Assembly (NCBI GenBank): GCA_944390795.1
Contig: CALXRI010000009.1
Coordinates: 1 to 64,000, forward strand
Length of the DNA stretch: 64,000 nucleotides
Direction: 5' to 3'
Source: an uncultured Victivallales bacterium
GTDB lineage: Bacteria > Verrucomicrobiota > Lentisphaeria > Victivallales > UBA1829
Numbering within the stretch: the first letter of the stretch is position 1; every line of letters starts with the position of its first letter. This document shows, piece after piece, positions 42,073 to 50,220 of this stretch. The position numbers were made by a program, and so were the translations under genes. The notes beneath the pieces were generated by a model. That model saw only the letters and a program-made list of their open reading frames with translations, was not told where the DNA came from and did not search any database.

Positions 42073-43602
42073 TTGCACGGCGGCAGCATCAGAAATCTGT
42101 ATGAGAAACTTGATCCCGGGCTGAGGCTTGCCCTGCTCACCGCCGGTGCGCTGGCGGCTTTCGCGTTTGCCGTTTTTCTGCTTCTGCGGATTTCCTCCTG
42201 GCATGCATCCTACTTCCGGAATCTGGCGCTGCTCCGCAGTCCTCTCCCGGTCGCGGAGGAACACCATGCGGCCGCGCCGCAGAAACAGTCCGGAACGGCG
42301 AAGGAAGAGGAAACGGAGTCCACATCCATGGGTGCGGCCGCCGTGCCGGGCAATGCGCGCAGGGTCTGGAACTGGCCGGACGACTTGTCGCTGGCGAAAA
42401 AAGCGCTCGCGGAATTCAGAAGCGCACGGAAATGGGACACGGCGCTCAGCATCGGAGCGAATCTCGGACGCGATACCGTTTTCCGGGACGAGGTGTTCCA
42501 GCTGGTGGAACAGTCTTATCTCGCCCATGCGGGGAACGCAGCCGCGGAGGAGAAAAAGGAGATGCGCCTCCAGCATGCGGAAGACACGCTGTTTAACCTT
42601 GCCGCGTTTCTCGTGAATTTCCGCATCCGTCTGGAGGAAAGCGTCAAGGTCTCCTCCATTGCGGAAATCATGACGGAATCTTATTTCAAGTCCGTTTCCG
42701 ATCCTTTTGTGAAGTGGCTGGCGGATTCCCCCGAGCTGCGCACCAGGCGGGTTCCGATCCGTTACGGGAACGATGCGGACGCCGAGTTCCGCACCCTGAT
42801 CGGGAACGATCTGTCCAGCACGGGCCGCTACATGAAAACCCGCTGGGACATGTTCACGGCGGCTCTCGCGAAACGGCCTGAACTCGCCGCCGCGCTCCAC
42901 GCGGCGCCCGCGACGGGGCGGCAGCGCGCACTGATGGAGGACTTTTCCTCGAAAAAACGCAAAACCGTCTCCTGCGGAGAATATCATTCCCTTCCGCGCC
43001 TCTGGCGCTGGTTCTTCGGAAAGGCGGCAGTCGCGGCGTTCGGCCCCGGCGCAAAGACGGAAACCCTGGCAAAAGTCTTCTCCGGCAATGTGGACGGACT
43101 CGAATGGATGGACGCTCTCAAAAAAGGCGGACGGCTCTCTCCGTCCGTCCGGGCTTTCTTCCGGAGCCGTCCGGAATGGCTTGCCTCCATGAATGCGCGG
43201 AACTATGACGAGGCGGTCGCGCGCTTCCGGAACGACGCCCGGACAATCCTGCCCGGAGGAGAGGACCCCGCGCTTGAAAACGATCTGAAATCCATGGCGG
43301 AACTTGAAAAATCCCTGATGAAGCAATATTTTTCAGACAGCGCGTGGGCGGCGGCCGCCGCCCGCAGGACGGAAACAAGAGCATCCGCAAGACTGGAGAC
43401 AAAAGACTTTCTCGATATCGTGAAGACGCTTCTGAAAAACATCCCGGACGCGGAAGTCAGCGCAGAACGCAAAAAAGCATTTCTTGCGCTCTGCCGCCTG
43501 AACCGCGGCGCAAACGGACGGAATGTCCATCTGCTTGCCGGAACAACCAATGAATCATTAATCGAACATCATATCCCCGCGGAGGAACTGAACAATGAAT
43601 GA
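42073..43602 (+). CDS. Membrane-anchored protein of unknown function, FHA-MoxR cluster
   Basis: A 509-residue protein that I cannot assign. It has one membrane helix (about 18-39, LALLTAGALAAFAFAVFLLL), a low-complexity linker (about 60-95, with EEETEST), then a mostly helical domain rich in Ala, Arg and Glu. No enzyme motif was found. The start codon is TTG, with GGAGGAG ten or so bases upstream. Its last eight bases overlap the FHA-MoxR gene, so the two are co-translated, which ties it to that ATPase rather than to srkA. It could be a scaffold or target of the MoxR machine. Confidence 0.7.
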   Translation: MHGGSIRNLYEKLDPGLRLALLTAGALAAFAFAVFLLLRISSWHASYFRNLALLRSPLPVAEEHHAAAPQKQSGTAKEEETESTSMGAAAVPGNARRVWNWPDDLSLAKKALAEFRSARKWDTALSIGANLGRDTVFRDEVFQLVEQSYLAHAGNAAAEEKKEMRLQHAEDTLFNLAAFLVNFRIRLEESVKVSSIAEIMTESYFKSVSDPFVKWLADSPELRTRRVPIRYGNDADAEFRTLIGNDLSSTGRYMKTRWDMFTAALAKRPELAAALHAAPATGRQRALMEDFSSKKRKTVSCGEYHSLPRLWRWFFGKAAVAAFGPGAKTETLAKVFSGNVDGLEWMDALKKGGRLSPSVRAFFRSRPEWLASMNARNYDEAVARFRNDARTILPGGEDPALENDLKSMAELEKSLMKQYFSDSAWAAAAARRTETRASARLETKDFLDIVKTLLKNIPDAEVSAERKKAFLALCRLNRGANGRNVHLLAGTTNESLIEHHIPAEELNNE

Positions 43603-44962
43603 GGAAAACGGAACTCCCCCCGTGACGCTGCTGAAGGTGTATTCCAAGGAGGGGACTCTGATCTCCACGCTGGAGCTGAAGGACGAAAACTACGTCATCG
43701 GGCGCGGCGAGGACTGCGACATTCAGTGCGAAGGCGCGGCCAATCTCTCCCGCCGCCATGCGGAGCTCGCCATCCGCGACGGCGAGGCGTTCATCAAGGA
43801 TCTGAACAGCACGGTCGGCGTGATGGTCAACAGCAAGGTTGTTCAGAGCTCTCCGCTGGTCACAGGCGACGTGATCCAGCTCGGCATGATGAAGTTCGTC
43901 ATCGAACTGCCGCCGAAGCGGAAGAAAGCCGATGCGGCAAAGTCAATCGTGCTGAGCAGCGTGGCGGAGGACGCAGCGGATCACATGGAGCAGGATCTTG
44001 CGACGCTCTCCGGCCGCTGCGCGGAAATCCGCGCGGAGGTCGGAAAGATCGTCGTCGGACAGACGGAAACCGTGGAGGGAATTCTCACGGCGCTCCTCTG
44101 CCAGGGACATTGCCTCCTGATCGGCGTGCCCGGACTGGCCAAGACGGTCATGGTCTGCACCTTCGCAAAGATTCTCGGACTCGACACCCGGCGGATTCAG
44201 TTCACGCCCGACCTCATGCCGTCGGACATCATCGGAAGCGAGATTCTCAAAAGAAACAACGACGGCTTTCCCGAACTGCAGTTCAATCAGGGGCCGATTT
44301 TCACGCAGCTGCTTCTTGCGGACGAAATCAACCGCACGCCGCCCAAGACGCAGGCGGCTCTCCTGGAAGCCATGCAGGAACGCCAGGTGACGATCGCCAT
44401 GAAATCCTTCCAGCTTCCCCTTCCCTTCTGCGTCATCGCGACCCAGAACCCGATCGAACAGGAGGGCACTTATCCGCTGCCGGAGGCGCAGCAGGACCGC
44501 TTCATGCTCTGCCTGTATCTGGACTATCCCTCCCGGAACGAGGAACTGGAGATCATGGCCCGCACAACGGCAAGCCGGAACGTCGAATGCTCCCGGATCA
44601 TCGAGCAGAACGAGATCATCCGCTTCCAGCGGATCGTCCAGAACATCGGCGTGCCGGAGGAGCAGATCGGGCTTGCGGTCGGCATCATCCGCGCCACGCG
44701 CCCGGATTCGCCCGAGGCGAAGGCGGCCGGAGTCGCACCCTTCATCGACTGGGGAGCCGGGCCGCGCGCCGGACAGGCGCTCATCAAAGGCGCGAAAGCC
44801 GTTGCCGCGATGGACGGGCGCCCCGCTGTCGCACCGGAAGACATTCTCCATCTCGTGACGCCGGTTCTGCGCCACAGGATTTCCTGCAACTACAAGGCTC
44901 GGGCGGAAGGAATCACCGAAACGGAAATCATCCGCAGAATTCTGGAAAAGACGGGAAAATAA
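43595..44962 (+). CDS. FHA domain fused to MoxR family AAA ATPase
   Basis: A 455-residue protein. Residues about 15-105 are an FHA domain: VIGRGEDCDIQC, then NLSRRHAEL and DLNSTVGVMVN, with the residues that read phosphothreonine. Residues about 130-455 are a MoxR-type AAA ATPase: Walker A IGVPGLAKT, Walker B LLADEINR, and TQNPIEQEGTYPLPEAQQDRF holding sensor and Arg finger parts. MoxR proteins alone are about 320 residues, so the FHA is an added module. MoxR acts as a chaperone for vWA proteins, here the DUF58 and vWA genes just downstream. The Ser/Thr kinase at 24045 could supply the signal; inference. Confidence 0.9.
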   Translation: MNEENGTPPVTLLKVYSKEGTLISTLELKDENYVIGRGEDCDIQCEGAANLSRRHAELAIRDGEAFIKDLNSTVGVMVNSKVVQSSPLVTGDVIQLGMMKFVIELPPKRKKADAAKSIVLSSVAEDAADHMEQDLATLSGRCAEIRAEVGKIVVGQTETVEGILTALLCQGHCLLIGVPGLAKTVMVCTFAKILGLDTRRIQFTPDLMPSDIIGSEILKRNNDGFPELQFNQGPIFTQLLLADEINRTPPKTQAALLEAMQERQVTIAMKSFQLPLPFCVIATQNPIEQEGTYPLPEAQQDRFMLCLYLDYPSRNEELEIMARTTASRNVECSRIIEQNEIIRFQRIVQNIGVPEEQIGLAVGIIRATRPDSPEAKAAGVAPFIDWGAGPRAGQALIKGAKAVAAMDGRPAVAPEDILHLVTPVLRHRISCNYKARAEGITETEIIRRILEKTGK

Positions 44963-44987
44963 GAACCAGCCGGAGACACGGGGCCGC

Positions 44988-47240
44988 ATGGGAAGATACG
45001 GGAAAACGATTCTGAGTCTGCTGGCGCTGCTTGCCGCCGCGCTTCCGCTCCGGGGAGAGTTCGTGCTGAATCAGGAGATTGTGGACGCCGAGGCGGAAAA
45101 GATCGTTGCGAACCTGAGGAAGGTGCAGCGGACGGACGGTTCTTTCCAGTACGGGGGCCAGTACAAGGTCGGAACGACCGCGCTTGTAATCTACGCGATG
45201 GCCTCCGCCGGTTACGATGAGAACGACCGGACCGTCGCCGACGGCGTGGCTTTTCTTCTGAAAAACCAGTCGCGCTCCACCTACGAGGAGGGACTCGTCA
45301 TTTGCGCGCTCCGGCGTCTCGCGGACAGGAAGTACACGGAACGGATCCGCAAAGCGTTCCTGTATCTTGTGGCGACTCAGGTTCCCGTCGGCGGATGGGG
45401 ATACGGCGACAACCTCCGGCTGCAGCCGGACTATGCGGACGAGTCGTGCAGCCAGTATGCCGTTCTCGGACTCTCATCGGCAAAGGACATCGGACTGAAA
45501 ATTCCGGAAAAAACCGTCAAGGCGGCCCTGGCCTTCTACGCAGGAAGACAGAATCCGGACGGCGGTTGGCCCTACGTCCGCGGAACGTCCACATTTTCCA
45601 TGACCTCCGCAAGCCTCTCCAGTCTGCGTCTGCTCGGACTGAAGCTGGAACTTCCGGTTCCGGGACGCTGCGGCGCCTACCGGATGAATCCGGGAATGCG
45701 GAGGGCATACGAATGGCTGGATCGGAACACGCGGGACTTCCTGCGCTCCTTTCACGCCAGGGGCATGAACGGCTATTACGCGCTCTACGCCTTTGAACGG
45801 GTCTGCATCCTGAACGGCCTCAAGGAGATGGGCGGAGTGGACTGGTACCGGGAGGGGTGCGTCAACATCCTCCGCAACGGGAACTGGCGCAATGACATCA
45901 TCAGCAGCTGTTTCGTGCTTCTGTTCATCGCGAGAAACGCCGCGCCCTATGCCGTCACGAAATGGAAATGGAACGGGCGCTGGAACCCGGACAAATACGA
46001 CGTCGCCAACTGGACGAAACATGTTGCGGAACTGCTCGGCAGGCCGCTTGACTATCAGATCGCCGAACTGGGCACGCCGGAAGGAAATCCCGGACGTTCC
46101 AGCATGATTTTCGTCTCCGGGCACGGAAGATTCCAGGCGACGGAACGGGAACTGGCGGAACTCCGGAAATATCTTGCCGACGGCGGAATTCTCGTTGCGG
46201 AGGCCTGCTGCGGCGACCGGACCTTCCGGGAGACCTTCGCCGCCGTCATGGAGCAACGCCTGGATCCGGAGCGTCCGCGGAAGTTCTCGCCGCTGCATCC
46301 GGCGCATCCGCTGTTCCAAAGCTATTACAAACTGAATCCGGAAACTCTCAGGATCCGTGCGCTCAAACGCGGCTGCGGCTCCTCGCAGGTTCTGCTTCTT
46401 TCCACGGAAATCTCCTGCGCCCTGAACGGCGACCGGACGGATCCGGCCAGACGGAAGGAAGCCTTTCAGACGGCCGCGAATCTCCTGACCTACGCGCTCC
46501 GGAAAAGAAAGCCGAAAGCAAAATTCGAGAAAGTCTCCTACCCGGAACCCGGGGTCGACGCCCTGCTCGACCGGACGCGGAAAACCGGAAACGGCGCGGC
46601 ATACAATTATCAGGCCCCGCTCGGCAGAATCCGGCACGGGGGAGTATGGGACACCGATCCGGGATTTTCAAAGCGCCTCATGCAGACGTTCTCCGCCAAT
46701 CCCGGACTCCCAGTGTTCGACACGGAACTTCCCGTCGACCCGGAAAGCGACGACATTTTCGCCTGTCCCATGCTTCTCATGACCGGACACGGCGCGCCCG
46801 TTCTGACGGAAAAGGCTGTCGCCAACCTGAAACGCTATCTGGCGAACGGCGGAAAAATCATCGTCGAAGCCTGCTGCGGCGACGCACTGTTCCAGGAAGC
46901 GGCCCGAAGTCTCCTGCCCGCGCTCGACAACGGCCGGAAACCGCTGATCGTCTCCGCCGACGACCCGGTCTACCGCACCCCGTATCCGATATCCGCCTCC
47001 TCCGCGGAAACCACCCAGGCGTGGAAGACGAATTTCGGCGGCGCCATGCCGGCGATTTACGGCATCCGGAATCCGGACGGGGGATGGAGTCTGCTCTATT
47101 TCCCCTACGACGTGACATGCGCGCTCGACGGCGACCTGGAGGAGAACATTCCCGCGCTGAAGGAAAAGTCCGCTGCGGAAATCCTCGCCAACGCCATCGC
47201 CGCAATGCTGACGCCGAAGGCGGAGGAGGTGCGCCCGTGA
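44988..47240 (+). CDS. Prenyltransferase/squalene-cyclase-repeat protein with two DUF4159 domains
   Basis: A 750-residue exported protein. Signal peptide about residues 1-22 (LLALLAAALPLRGEF). Residues about 30-300 are alpha/alpha-barrel repeats as in squalene-hopene cyclase and prenyltransferases (GSFQYGGQYKVGTTALVIYAM, NPDGGWPYVRGTSTF), with no visible cyclase DxDD motif. Two DUF4159 modules follow: MIFVSGHGRFQATERELAEL near 365 and LLMTGHGAPVLTEKAVANL near 598, both running into EACCGD. The DUF4159 fold resembles a ThuA/glutamine amidotransferase-like domain. Its stop overlaps the DUF58 start (GTGA). Function unknown; the same neighbours recur in Planctomycetes. Confidence 0.82.
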   Translation: MGRYGKTILSLLALLAAALPLRGEFVLNQEIVDAEAEKIVANLRKVQRTDGSFQYGGQYKVGTTALVIYAMASAGYDENDRTVADGVAFLLKNQSRSTYEEGLVICALRRLADRKYTERIRKAFLYLVATQVPVGGWGYGDNLRLQPDYADESCSQYAVLGLSSAKDIGLKIPEKTVKAALAFYAGRQNPDGGWPYVRGTSTFSMTSASLSSLRLLGLKLELPVPGRCGAYRMNPGMRRAYEWLDRNTRDFLRSFHARGMNGYYALYAFERVCILNGLKEMGGVDWYREGCVNILRNGNWRNDIISSCFVLLFIARNAAPYAVTKWKWNGRWNPDKYDVANWTKHVAELLGRPLDYQIAELGTPEGNPGRSSMIFVSGHGRFQATERELAELRKYLADGGILVAEACCGDRTFRETFAAVMEQRLDPERPRKFSPLHPAHPLFQSYYKLNPETLRIRALKRGCGSSQVLLLSTEISCALNGDRTDPARRKEAFQTAANLLTYALRKRKPKAKFEKVSYPEPGVDALLDRTRKTGNGAAYNYQAPLGRIRHGGVWDTDPGFSKRLMQTFSANPGLPVFDTELPVDPESDDIFACPMLLMTGHGAPVLTEKAVANLKRYLANGGKIIVEACCGDALFQEAARSLLPALDNGRKPLIVSADDPVYRTPYPISASSAETTQAWKTNFGGAMPAIYGIRNPDGGWSLLYFPYDVTCALDGDLEENIPALKEKSAAEILANAIAAMLTPKAEEVRP

Positions 47241-48133
47241 ACACGGAAATCCGATGGAGTCCGGAAGCGCTCAAGGCGCTGGGAAGGCTGGATCTGATTG
47301 CAAAAGAGGTCATCGACGGCATCCGGCAGGGACTTCACCGCTCCATCCGGCGCGGATTCAGCGCGGAATTCTTCGACTACCGCGCCTACGAACAGTCCGA
47401 CGACGCGGCGAAGATCGACTGGCGCCTCTACGCGCGCACCGGCAAATTCTTCGTCAAACGCTTCGAAGCGGAAACAAGCCTTGAATGCACCATTCTGCTG
47501 GATGTTTCCAACTCCATGCGCTGGCGCTGGGAGAACACCCTCAGCAAGCAGGAATATGCAGCCATTCTGGCGGCTTCGCTCGGGCTGCTTCTCGCAGGCC
47601 AGCGCGACCTTGTCGGACTGCACACCTTCGGCATGAAGCCGAACCGGCATCTTCCCGCGAAATCCACCCGCCGCCACATTGAGGAATTCTTCAGCGTCCT
47701 CGCCGCTCCGGGCGAACCGGCGGAAAGCGCGGGGGAACTGCTCGAGCTCGCGCGTTCAACCGGCGCGCTCCGCTCGCACAAGGGCATGCAGATCCTCATC
47801 AGCGACCTGGAAATCCCGGAAGAGGATCTGCGCAGAAGCATTTCGCTTCTCCGCGCATCCGGAAGCGAACTGATCGTCTTCCAGCTGCTCGACCGTGCGG
47901 AAATCGACCTGCCCTTTTCCGGCGCGACGCATCTCAGGGATTCCGAAACCGGTGCGCTCATCCGGTTCGATCCGGCCTTCCGGCAACGCGGAAAGGAGAT
48001 CGTGAAGGCGTTCCGGAGGAAGGCGGAAGCCGTCTGCAGGGAATACGGCGCGCTCGCGATTCCGATCGACACGGCGTTTTCGCCGGTCGAGGCGATTCTT
48101 GAAATGAGCCGGCGCAGAAAGGGGATGTTCTGA
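47237..48133 (+). CDS. DUF58 family protein
   Basis: A 298-residue protein with the DUF58 signature: GFSAEFFDYRAYEQSDDAAKIDWRLYART, broken by one insertion, and LLDVSNSMRW, a MIDAS-like DxSxS metal site of a von Willebrand A fold. There is no membrane helix in this version, unlike some DUF58 proteins. The GTG start overlaps the stop of the DUF4159 gene, and its own stop overlaps the next ATG by one base. It is the standard partner of MoxR, and probably passes MoxR action to the membrane vWA proteins that follow. Confidence 0.9.
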   Translation: MNTEIRWSPEALKALGRLDLIAKEVIDGIRQGLHRSIRRGFSAEFFDYRAYEQSDDAAKIDWRLYARTGKFFVKRFEAETSLECTILLDVSNSMRWRWENTLSKQEYAAILAASLGLLLAGQRDLVGLHTFGMKPNRHLPAKSTRRHIEEFFSVLAAPGEPAESAGELLELARSTGALRSHKGMQILISDLEIPEEDLRRSISLLRASGSELIVFQLLDRAEIDLPFSGATHLRDSETGALIRFDPAFRQRGKEIVKAFRRKAEAVCREYGALAIPIDTAFSPVEAILEMSRRRKGMF

Positions 48134-50220
48134 TGATCTCGTTTCTCCATCCGTGGGCATTGGCCGGCGTCATTGCAGTCGCTGTTCCTGTCGCGATCCA
48201 TCTGATCCGCGAACGGAGGAGGATTGTCTCAGTGCCGTCCCTTCTGCTGTTCACGAACATGAAGCGGATCACCTCCCGAAGAAAGCTGGAGGAACTGTTC
48301 CTGCTGTGTCTGCGCTGTCTTGCAGTTCTTCTGACCGCGCTTCTTCTCGCCGCACCCTGTGTCAGACGTCCGGCGGACGCATCCGGCGCGGGAATGAACG
48401 CCCGGGGAATCGCGCTGGGAATTCTGCTGGACGATTCTCCTCTTTCAGAGGCGACAATTCAAGGCCGTCGCGCATTCGACATGATGAAAGGGAATGCGCG
48501 CCGGCGCATCCGTGCGCTTTCTCCGGACAGCGTCGTCCTGATCGGCTCTGCCGCAGCAGGATCGGTCTCCGCGCCGCTCACCCCGAAAGCCGCGGAAAAA
48601 ATCCTGGAAGCAATGGAACCCCTTCCCCATTCCGGCAGTCTCGCGCGCGCCGCCTCGGAACTGGCCGAGGCGTTCCGCGCACGCAAGGGAACCTTCCACG
48701 CCGCGGTGCTGGTGGAGGCTCTGCCCTTCGCGGAGACATGGCGTTCCTTCCGCCCGGACGATCTCGGGCTGCCGCTCCGCCTGTTTCACACGGACGCCGA
48801 ACTCATGCATGCCACGCCCGATCCTTTCATGGAATCCGCACAGGCTGTGAAAGGCGGCGGAATTGAAATCGTTCCCGGTTGCCGCATGGCGTTTCCACTC
48901 GGAACCGAACTGGAAATCCGCTCCGCGCAGTCGGGAACCGCGCGGACGCTGACGCTTCCCGCGCCCATCCCGGGGAAGAACAGGATTCTTGTCGAACCAT
49001 CCGGATTCCGGAAAAACGAAGCTCTGCGGCTGACTCTCCGGACAGACGGCATTCCCGGAGGCGCACTTGCCCGCTGGAACCTTTCCCCGGGAGACCGCAG
49101 AGGAAACTCGGAACGCTCCTCCGTGATTCTGCTGCATGACGGAACAGCGGAAACGGCCGCCCCGGTCCTGGCCTTTCATGCCGCGCTCACGCTTGCCGAT
49201 GCGGAACTTTCCGTCCGCGCAGTCGATCTCCGGAAACCCGGTGTGCTCAAGGAACTGAAATCTCCGCCGCAGTGCCTCATTCTTCCGACCGTGAAGAGCA
49301 TCCCGCCGGAAGTTCAGGAACAGCTGGGAGAAATCCTGTCGGAGGGTTCCAGCCTGATGATCTTTGCGCAGAATCGGGTCCCGGCGTTTCCCGGCCTGCC
49401 GCCGGAACTCCGGATGCAATGGAGAAAGCCCATCCGCTCCGCGGCGGGATTCGATCTTTCCGTCGCGCAGAATGCCGAAGCGCGCAATCTTTTTTTCTCC
49501 CTTTACGCAAAAGGACTTTCCGCACTCCGTCTCACGGAACTCACCGCGGTTCTTCCCGAGGAGGGAGATGTCATGCTCCTGCACCATGCAGCATTGCCGG
49601 TATTGAGCATCCGGCCCGTCGGCGGAGCGGGCAACCTGATTCTCTGGGGTGTTTCGACGCATCCCCTGCCGCCGGCGCTGACGGCATTTCCCCTTTTCCC
49701 GGAGCTGCTCCGGACCGCCGTCCTTTATGGAAGCCGGAAGAGTGCGGATTCCCTGTTCGCGGGAGATACCATGAACCCGGCGGAAATCGTCGGAACGGCC
49801 TCGGGGACGGCGGAACTGCGCGGACTGGGACAAACTGCACGGACACGCCGTATCCGCTGGACACCCGGACAGCCTGCGGAAATCTACCTGCCGCAAAGCG
49901 GATTCCATCTTCTCACATTCACAGGACCCGGCCGGAAAACGGAGCAGAAGATTCTGGGTGTCAATCTCCGGCGACGGAACACCGGACTGATCCCGCCGCT
50001 GGAACGGGAACATCTTCCGGAAAGCGTCGCGCCGGAAGAAGGATTGAAGATTTCGACACTCACAGGGGACGGGTCCGGCAATCTGACCGTCACGGACGGA
50101 GAAATGCAGAGGATTCCGCTTGACATGCCGCTGACGCTGGCGCTGACTGCCGTCCTGATTCTGGAAACCGTCTGCTCCATGCTGAGTTCCCGCAGAAGAA
50201 GGGAGACGGAACAATGCTGA
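48133..50220 (+). CDS. BatA-like N-terminal membrane domain protein with vWA-like region
   Basis: A 695-residue membrane protein. The opening FLHPWALAGVIAVAVPVAIHLIRERRR and the second helix (CLAVLLTALLLAAPCV, about 56-75) form the BatA N-terminal domain. A degenerate vWA-like stretch follows (GILLDDSPLSEA), where the MIDAS DxSxS pattern is not kept. The large middle is periplasmic and beta-rich; a final helix (about 665-685) anchors the C-terminus. It overlaps the next gene by seven bases. In Bacteroides the Bat operon was linked to oxygen tolerance; here the role is not known. Confidence 0.84.
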   Translation: MISFLHPWALAGVIAVAVPVAIHLIRERRRIVSVPSLLLFTNMKRITSRRKLEELFLLCLRCLAVLLTALLLAAPCVRRPADASGAGMNARGIALGILLDDSPLSEATIQGRRAFDMMKGNARRRIRALSPDSVVLIGSAAAGSVSAPLTPKAAEKILEAMEPLPHSGSLARAASELAEAFRARKGTFHAAVLVEALPFAETWRSFRPDDLGLPLRLFHTDAELMHATPDPFMESAQAVKGGGIEIVPGCRMAFPLGTELEIRSAQSGTARTLTLPAPIPGKNRILVEPSGFRKNEALRLTLRTDGIPGGALARWNLSPGDRRGNSERSSVILLHDGTAETAAPVLAFHAALTLADAELSVRAVDLRKPGVLKELKSPPQCLILPTVKSIPPEVQEQLGEILSEGSSLMIFAQNRVPAFPGLPPELRMQWRKPIRSAAGFDLSVAQNAEARNLFFSLYAKGLSALRLTELTAVLPEEGDVMLLHHAALPVLSIRPVGGAGNLILWGVSTHPLPPALTAFPLFPELLRTAVLYGSRKSADSLFAGDTMNPAEIVGTASGTAELRGLGQTARTRRIRWTPGQPAEIYLPQSGFHLLTFTGPGRKTEQKILGVNLRRRNTGLIPPLEREHLPESVAPEEGLKISTLTGDGSGNLTVTDGEMQRIPLDMPLTLALTAVLILETVCSMLSSRRRRETEQC

